Source of the DNA: DATCSE01 sp036568605 | GTDB taxonomy: Bacteria; Pseudomonadota; Gammaproteobacteria; Burkholderiales; Burkholderiaceae_C | Direction: 5' to 3' | Length of the DNA: 7,197 nucleotides | Assembly: GCA_036568605.1 (NCBI GenBank) | Contig: DATCSE010000574.1 | Coordinates: 1-7,197 of the forward strand | Shown here: positions 1 through 4,300 of the stretch, in pieces | Position numbering within the stretch: the stretch's first letter is position 1 | Layout of the letters: the number at the start of each line of letters is the position of its first letter | Position numbers and translations under genes: made by a program | The notes under the pieces: generated by a model | Database searches by the model: none | What the model was told of the DNA's origin: nothing | Seen by the model: only the letters and a program-made list of their open reading frames with translations

Positions 1-1
1 C

Positions 2-64
2 GGCACCGGTCAGTGCACGAACACGTTCTTCGGCTCCGATCCGGCGCCGAAGCGAACGATCTGA
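2..64 (+). pseudogene. Possible 3' end of a secreted-protein gene, or inverted tail of the lipoprotein gene
   Basis: On the plus strand a frame open from the left edge reads CTNTFFGSDPAPKRTI and stops with TGA at 62-64. The CTN.FFGSDP part resembles the C-terminal motif of the same secreted repeat domain whose N-terminal part is read on the minus strand just to the right. The two readings overlap in opposite directions. It may be the true end of a plus-strand gene, an inverted fragment of the minus-strand gene, or chance. Only 20 codons are visible, so this is a tentative call. Confidence 0.25.
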
Positions 65-336
65 GACGAGCTGAGCGTGAAGGACGCATTCTCGCCGGCA
101 ACCTTGACCCACGAGGTTGTGCTGGTGGCCAGGGTGGAAGCCGACTTCGAGTCGGCATCGGCCGCACTAGCGGTTTCTGTCGAGGCGGCCGAGGAGGCGT
201 CGGCAGAACTGCCTTCGCTGACACCGCCACCGCCGCCGCAAGCGGCAAGCACGGCCGCGGTCAGAAGGGCCAAGCTGAACTCGAGGGGAGGACGGAGGGT
301 CGACGCAACGGTCGAACGGGAAGAGATATCAATCAT
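10..336 (-). CDS. Small predicted lipoprotein, 3' end possibly rearranged
   Basis: A 108-residue reading starting at ATG 336 (an upstream in-frame TTG at 354 is less likely). It has a lipoprotein signal peptide: Arg16, a hydrophobic run FSLALLTAAVL and lipobox LAAC with Cys33, followed by a glycine run. It should be exported and lipid-anchored. A Ser/Ala/Thr-rich spacer of about 40 residues leads to a short segment, TSWVKVAGENASFTL then IVRFGAGS, that resembles a small repeat domain of betaproteobacterial secreted proteins (pattern W..x..E...F...VRYGA.G). That domain normally continues with a CTN..FG.DP motif, which is missing; the reading stops soon after. The ribosome site is weak. I cannot name a function. 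The lipobox is convincing; the 3' end is doubtful. Confidence 0.55.
   Translation of the reverse strand: MIDISSRSTVASTLRPPLEFSLALLTAAVLAACGGGGGVSEGSSADASSAASTETASAADADSKSASTLATSTTSWVKVAGENASFTLSSSQIVRFGAGSEPKNVFVH
29..51. repeat. Imperfect palindrome at the lipoprotein 3' end
   Basis: A 23-base near-palindrome with arms TTCGGC and GCCGAA and 18 of 23 positions self-complementary. It lies exactly where the minus-strand lipoprotein reading and the plus-strand CTN.FFGSDP reading meet, so it could be the hinge of an inversion. It has no T-run, so it is not a typical intrinsic terminator. Confidence 0.45.
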
Positions 337-366
337 GTCGGATCTCGCAGGCAAAGGTGGGCTACT

Positions 367-384
367 ACCGGTTCGAAAACCGGT
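367..384 (-). promoter_or_regulatory. Perfect hairpin upstream of the lipoprotein start
   Basis: A 7-base perfect inverted repeat, ACCGGTT and AACCGGT, around a 4-base centre, 31 bases upstream of the lipoprotein ATG. It could be a dimeric repressor operator or a 5' leader hairpin. No T-run follows on either strand. A 7-base stem could arise by chance in this length of DNA, so a regulatory role is a guess from position. Confidence 0.35.
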
Positions 385-553
385 GCTCTTTCAGTGCGGG
401 AAGCGAGGAACCGACGAGGTCGGTATGACGCAGGTGCGTGGGAAGCGCTTGAACACTGCTGCAACTGGACGTCGCCCGACAAGTCAGTCGGGGCAGCTTT
501 CGCCGAGATGCTGAGAGGCAATTCGTCACTGTTCGGATAGAGATTGAGGTGTC

Positions 554-581
554 GTCTGTAAGCGAAGCTCCTGGTCTGTAA
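554..581. promoter_or_regulatory. Direct repeat GTCTGTAA, 20-base period
   Basis: GTCTGTAA occurs at 554-561 and 574-581, exactly 20 bases apart, about two helical turns, so two protein subunits could bind the same face of the DNA. It lies in the gene-free interval. Tandem response-regulator sites can look like this, though their spacing is more often 10 or 11 bases. The regulator and the target gene are unknown. Confidence 0.25.
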
Positions 582-1258
582 CTGCATGCTTCTCGCGGTC
601 CAGATTCAGAACTTCCGTTCGAAGCGGTGGCCCCGAACGCCCGGCTGGTTTGCAGAATCCGAACCACCCCAAATGAGGGGGGCCAGATGCGGGAAGGTCC
701 GAATTTCGTCGCCCATTTGGGCCTGGCGGTTGCGGCGACTTACAAGGTCGACACGTGCAGTCGGCAGTCGCAACAAGCCGATGACAAAGTTACGGCCGCC
801 GGGTCAGGGGCGCACCAAAAGTGAGCGCGCGGCGGCGCTTGACATCACGGCCGGAGCGGGGAGCTCACGGGGCGTCTGATAGTTGTCGCTTTCTCGCGAT
901 AGCCAAACACCTAATTCGTCACGGCCTCACACCCGACTCAAGGGGCGCGACGCCGGGGATGCGCAACCTAGAATCGATCGCACTTCGGGCATCTGCAGAC
1001 AAGAAAGTGACACGTTCCGACGATGTCGCCAGATCTCTCATAGAGAATGTCCGGTGTGCACGGTTGGCGAATGCTCGCCTCGGGCGTGGCCCTTGCAGCT
1101 GCTCGTGAGCCGAGGCAAGCGGGCCGCGTGTTGGAGGTGAACGAATACCGCGCACCAGCGGGCTTGCCTGATGGCTTGCGCGGAGAGTCAAGGGTTTTTC
1201 GGGGCGTTTTTGAGTCCCGCGATCGACAATCGAGCAGGGCCGGCCGTCGTGTTGCACC

Positions 1259-1311
1259 GTTGCTCTTGTCGGAATCTCGATAAGGCACAGCAACATTGAG
1301 CAACACTGTTG
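1259..1311 (+). promoter_or_regulatory. Inverted repeats in the leader just before the synthase start
   Basis: GTTGCTC at 1259-1265 is complementary to GAGCAAC at 1298-1304. The second arm overlaps a short palindrome, CAACACTGTTG (1301-1311), which ends four bases before the ATG. CAACA also repeats at 1291-1295 and 1301-1305, so two folds compete. Either could hide the translation start or form an operator. This fits the lack of a clear ribosome site, but the stems are short. Confidence 0.3.
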
Positions 1312-1315
1312 GGCC

Positions 1316-4300
1316 ATGAGCAGCGAACCAAATCGGGCCGCGCAGGGCTGTCCACTGCGGGATCTGTTTGTCCCGCCGACCTCGGCGGTGGCTGCAGCAG
1401 ATCGGCTCGTTGTCACGAGCGAGGTGCGGGCGCAGCTTGCGCCGCAAGTGGGCCACCCGGCGCAGCGAATCGAGACCCTCTGTCTTGCGGCATGGCTGCT
1501 GGTCCAGCATCGATGGCGTGGCGCCGATGAGTTGACGATCGGCATTTCCGCGAGGGCTGGCGAATTGGCGCCTGTACGCTCGTTCGCGATGCCGCCGGAT
1601 GCAACGGTGGTCGACTGGCTCGGGCAGGTCGACCAGACACTGGCGATGCCGGCGTCGCGCTTGTTGGCACCGTTGTCAGGCATCGAGAGCTGCTGGCTCC
1701 CCGCCGACGAATCGGCGGTGGATCCACAACTCGCCTCGCTCACGCCGGCCGCGCCGCTGACGATCACGCTGGCCGCGTCGTCTGCCGGGCACCCGCGCCT
1801 CGTCGCCAGCTTTCCGCCGTCCATGATGGAAGCGCCGCAGGCGCAAGCCGTCGTCGACAGCGTGACCGGTGTCGCGGAAGCGCTGCTCGTGCAGCTCGAC
1901 CGGCCTCTGGCGCAGGTCGAGACGATCCTGCCGGACCACGCCCGGCGCTTGTTCACCGAATGGAACCCGCCGCTACGGCCTAAAGACCCGGCGCTGACCG
2001 TGCACGCGGTTTTCTCGGAGCAAGCGCGCCGACACGCCGACGCGATCGCGCTCGCGTGCCGTGGCGAGCGGCTCCGCTACCGTGAGCTCGACCATCGCTC
2101 CGACCGCATGGCTGCCCGCCTGCGTGCGGCCGGCGTCGTGCCGGGCACCGTGGTCTGCATCGCGCTCGATCGTTCGATCGACGCGATCGTCGCGTTGCTC
2201 GGCATCCTGAAGGCTGGCGCCGGTTACTTACCCGTGGACACCAGTTTCCCGCCGGAGCGCCTCGCCTTCATGCTGAGCGACGCCGACGCGTGCCTGATCG
2301 TGACCGACGAGCGCCACGCCGCAGCATTCGCCTCCACAAGCTCCTCCGCGCTGCCGGTGCTGCGAGTCGACGATGCCGCTGCATCGGCTCAGCCATCGTT
2401 GGCCCCGGTCGATGCGACCGACGGCGAGAGCCTCGCCTACGTGATGTACACGTCCGGCTCGACCGGCACGCCCAAGGGCATCGAGATCTGCCACCGCTCC
2501 ATCCTGCGGCTGGTCACCGATCCGAACTTCGTCGCGCTGCCGGCCGGCGAGGCGGTGCTGCACGCCGCACCGCTGGGCTTCGATGCGTCGACGCTGGAGA
2601 TCTGGGGGCCGCTGCTGAACGGCGGCTGCTGCGTGCTGCACGACGAGGACTTGCCCACCGCGGCGGGCCTGGCCCGCACGATCCGCGAACAGCGCGTCAC
2701 GACCGCCTGGCTCACCGCCGCGCTGTTCAACGCGGTCGTCGACGACAGCCCCACGCATCTGCAGGGCCTGCGTCAGCTGCTGATCGGCGGGGAGGCGCTG
2801 TCGGTGCCTCACGTGCGCCGCGCGTTGGCCGCGTTGCCCGGCATCGCGCTGATCAACGGCTACGGTCCGACCGAGTGCACGACCTTCACCGCGACCTACC
2901 GGATCCCGCACGACCTGCCGGCCGACGCGCGCTCGGTTCCGATCGGCCGGCCGATCAATGACACGAGCGCCTATGTGCTCAGCCCGTCGATGCATCCGGT
3001 TCCCATCGGTCTGGTCGGCGAGCTCTATGTGGGTGGACGCGGCCTGGCGCGCGGATACCTGAAGCGGCCCGAGCTGACCGCCGAGCGTTTCGTGCCGAGC
3101 CCGTTCGGCGCAAGCGGCGAGCGCCTGTACAAGACCGGTGATCTGGTCCGCTATCTGCCAGACGGCAACATCGAATTCATCGGCCGGGCCGATGGCCAGG
3201 TCAAGATCCGCGGCTTCCGCATCGAGGTCGGCGAGATCGAGACCGCGCTTGCGGCGCACCCGACCGTCAAGGCCGGTGCCGTCGTCGCGCAGAAGGATGC
3301 GGCCGGCAACGCGCGTCTGGTCGCGTACCTCGTGGCGAACGCGGCCGAGGTGCCTGCGGCCGAGCTGCGTGCGTTCCTCGCCGAGCGGCTGCCCGAGTTC
3401 ATGGTGCCGACGGCGTATGTCTGGATGGCCGCGCTGCCGATCACGCTGAACGGCAAACTCGACCGGCGCGCATTGCCGCAGCCCTCGGCCGAACGTCCGG
3501 ATCTGAGCGTGCCGTATCAGGCCCCTCAAGGCGATCTCGAAACGCAGATCGCCGCCGCGTTCGCGGCGCTGCTGGGCCTGGACCAGGTGGGGCGCCACGA
3601 CAATTTCTTCGAGCTGGGCGGCAACTCGCTGCTGGTGCTGAAGGCGCTGGCGCGGCTCGAGCGCGGAGGCGTCAAGGGGCTGGGCACCAATGCGTTCTTC
3701 CGCCAGCCGACAGCCGCGGCGCTCGCGTCCATCGCCAGCGGCGACGCCAGCGCGGCGCTGGTCGATGCGAAGCGGCTGTCGCGCCGTGCGAGCGGCGACG
3801 CGATGAACGACGCCGAGCCGATCGCCGTGATCGCCATGGCCGGGCGTTTCCCGGGCGCGCGCGATGTCGAGCAGTTCTGGGACAACCTGTGTGCCGGCCG
3901 CGAGAGCATCACGTTCTTCCAGGACGGCGAGCTCGACCCCGGCATCCCGCCCGCGTTGCGCGGCGACGCCTGCTACGTGAAGGCGCGCGGCGTGATCGAC
4001 GACGTCGAGCTGTTCGATGCCGGCTTCTTCGGCATCTCGCCGCGCGAGGCCGAGCTGATGGATCCGCAGCAGCGCATCTTCATGGAGCTGTGCTGGGAGT
4101 GCCTGGAGCGCGGCGGCCATGCGCCCGATGGGCAGGACCACGGCCCGGTCGGCATCTTCGCCGGCATGTACAACGCGACGTACTTCCAGCGTCACGTGAT
4201 GTACCGGCCGGACCTGGTCGAGAAGGTCGGCGAGTTCCAGGTGATGCTCGCGAACGAGAAGGACTACATCGCGACGCGTGTCGCCAATCGCCTGAACCTG

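Larger units (their letters stand above)
337..1315. other. Gene-free interval between divergent genes
   Basis: About 980 bases in which I find no convincing coding region. The open frames here have ordinary shadow composition, lack ribosome sites, and show third positions only about half GC, against nearly all GC in the synthase. I see no tRNA, rRNA, transposase or CRISPR. It should contain the divergent promoters for the lipoprotein and synthase, but no pair of boxes matches the sigma-70 consensus at proper spacing. TTGACA at 839-844 lacks a fitting -10 box, and TAGAAT at 969-974 lacks a fitting -35 box. Short repeats are listed separately. Confidence 0.6.

Noticed and set aside
367..390. 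GGTTCGAA resembling a tRNA T-arm
   Set aside because: The stem encloses the wrong loop length, and no anticodon arm, acceptor stem or CCA end can be found around it.
668..721. 8-base inverted repeat CCCAAATG / CATTTGGG with a 38-base loop
   Set aside because: A stem this short with so long a loop is expected by chance in about 1 kb, and it is not placed near a gene start or end.
1077..1116. Inverted repeat GCCTCGG / CCGAGGC suggesting a structured RNA
   Set aside because: It is a 7-base GC-rich stem with no T-run, no further supporting helices and no known RNA motif, so chance is sufficient.
1181..1220. Two T-runs (1195-1199 and 1207-1211) suggesting a terminator
   Set aside because: No GC-rich stem precedes either run on the plus strand or the minus strand, so it does not form an intrinsic terminator.
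1047..1283. 78-residue plus-strand frame ending 32 bases before the synthase start
   Set aside because: Its position is suggestive and an AGAGA lies just before the ATG, but that site is too close, third positions are only about half GC, and the translation shows no family motif. It could be reconsidered if conserved.
919..1956. 345-residue minus-strand frame across the gap and the synthase start
   Set aside because: It is rich in Ser, Arg, Ala and Thr, shows no domain motif, and more than half of it lies opposite the condensation remnant, whose plus-strand frame has recognisable motifs.
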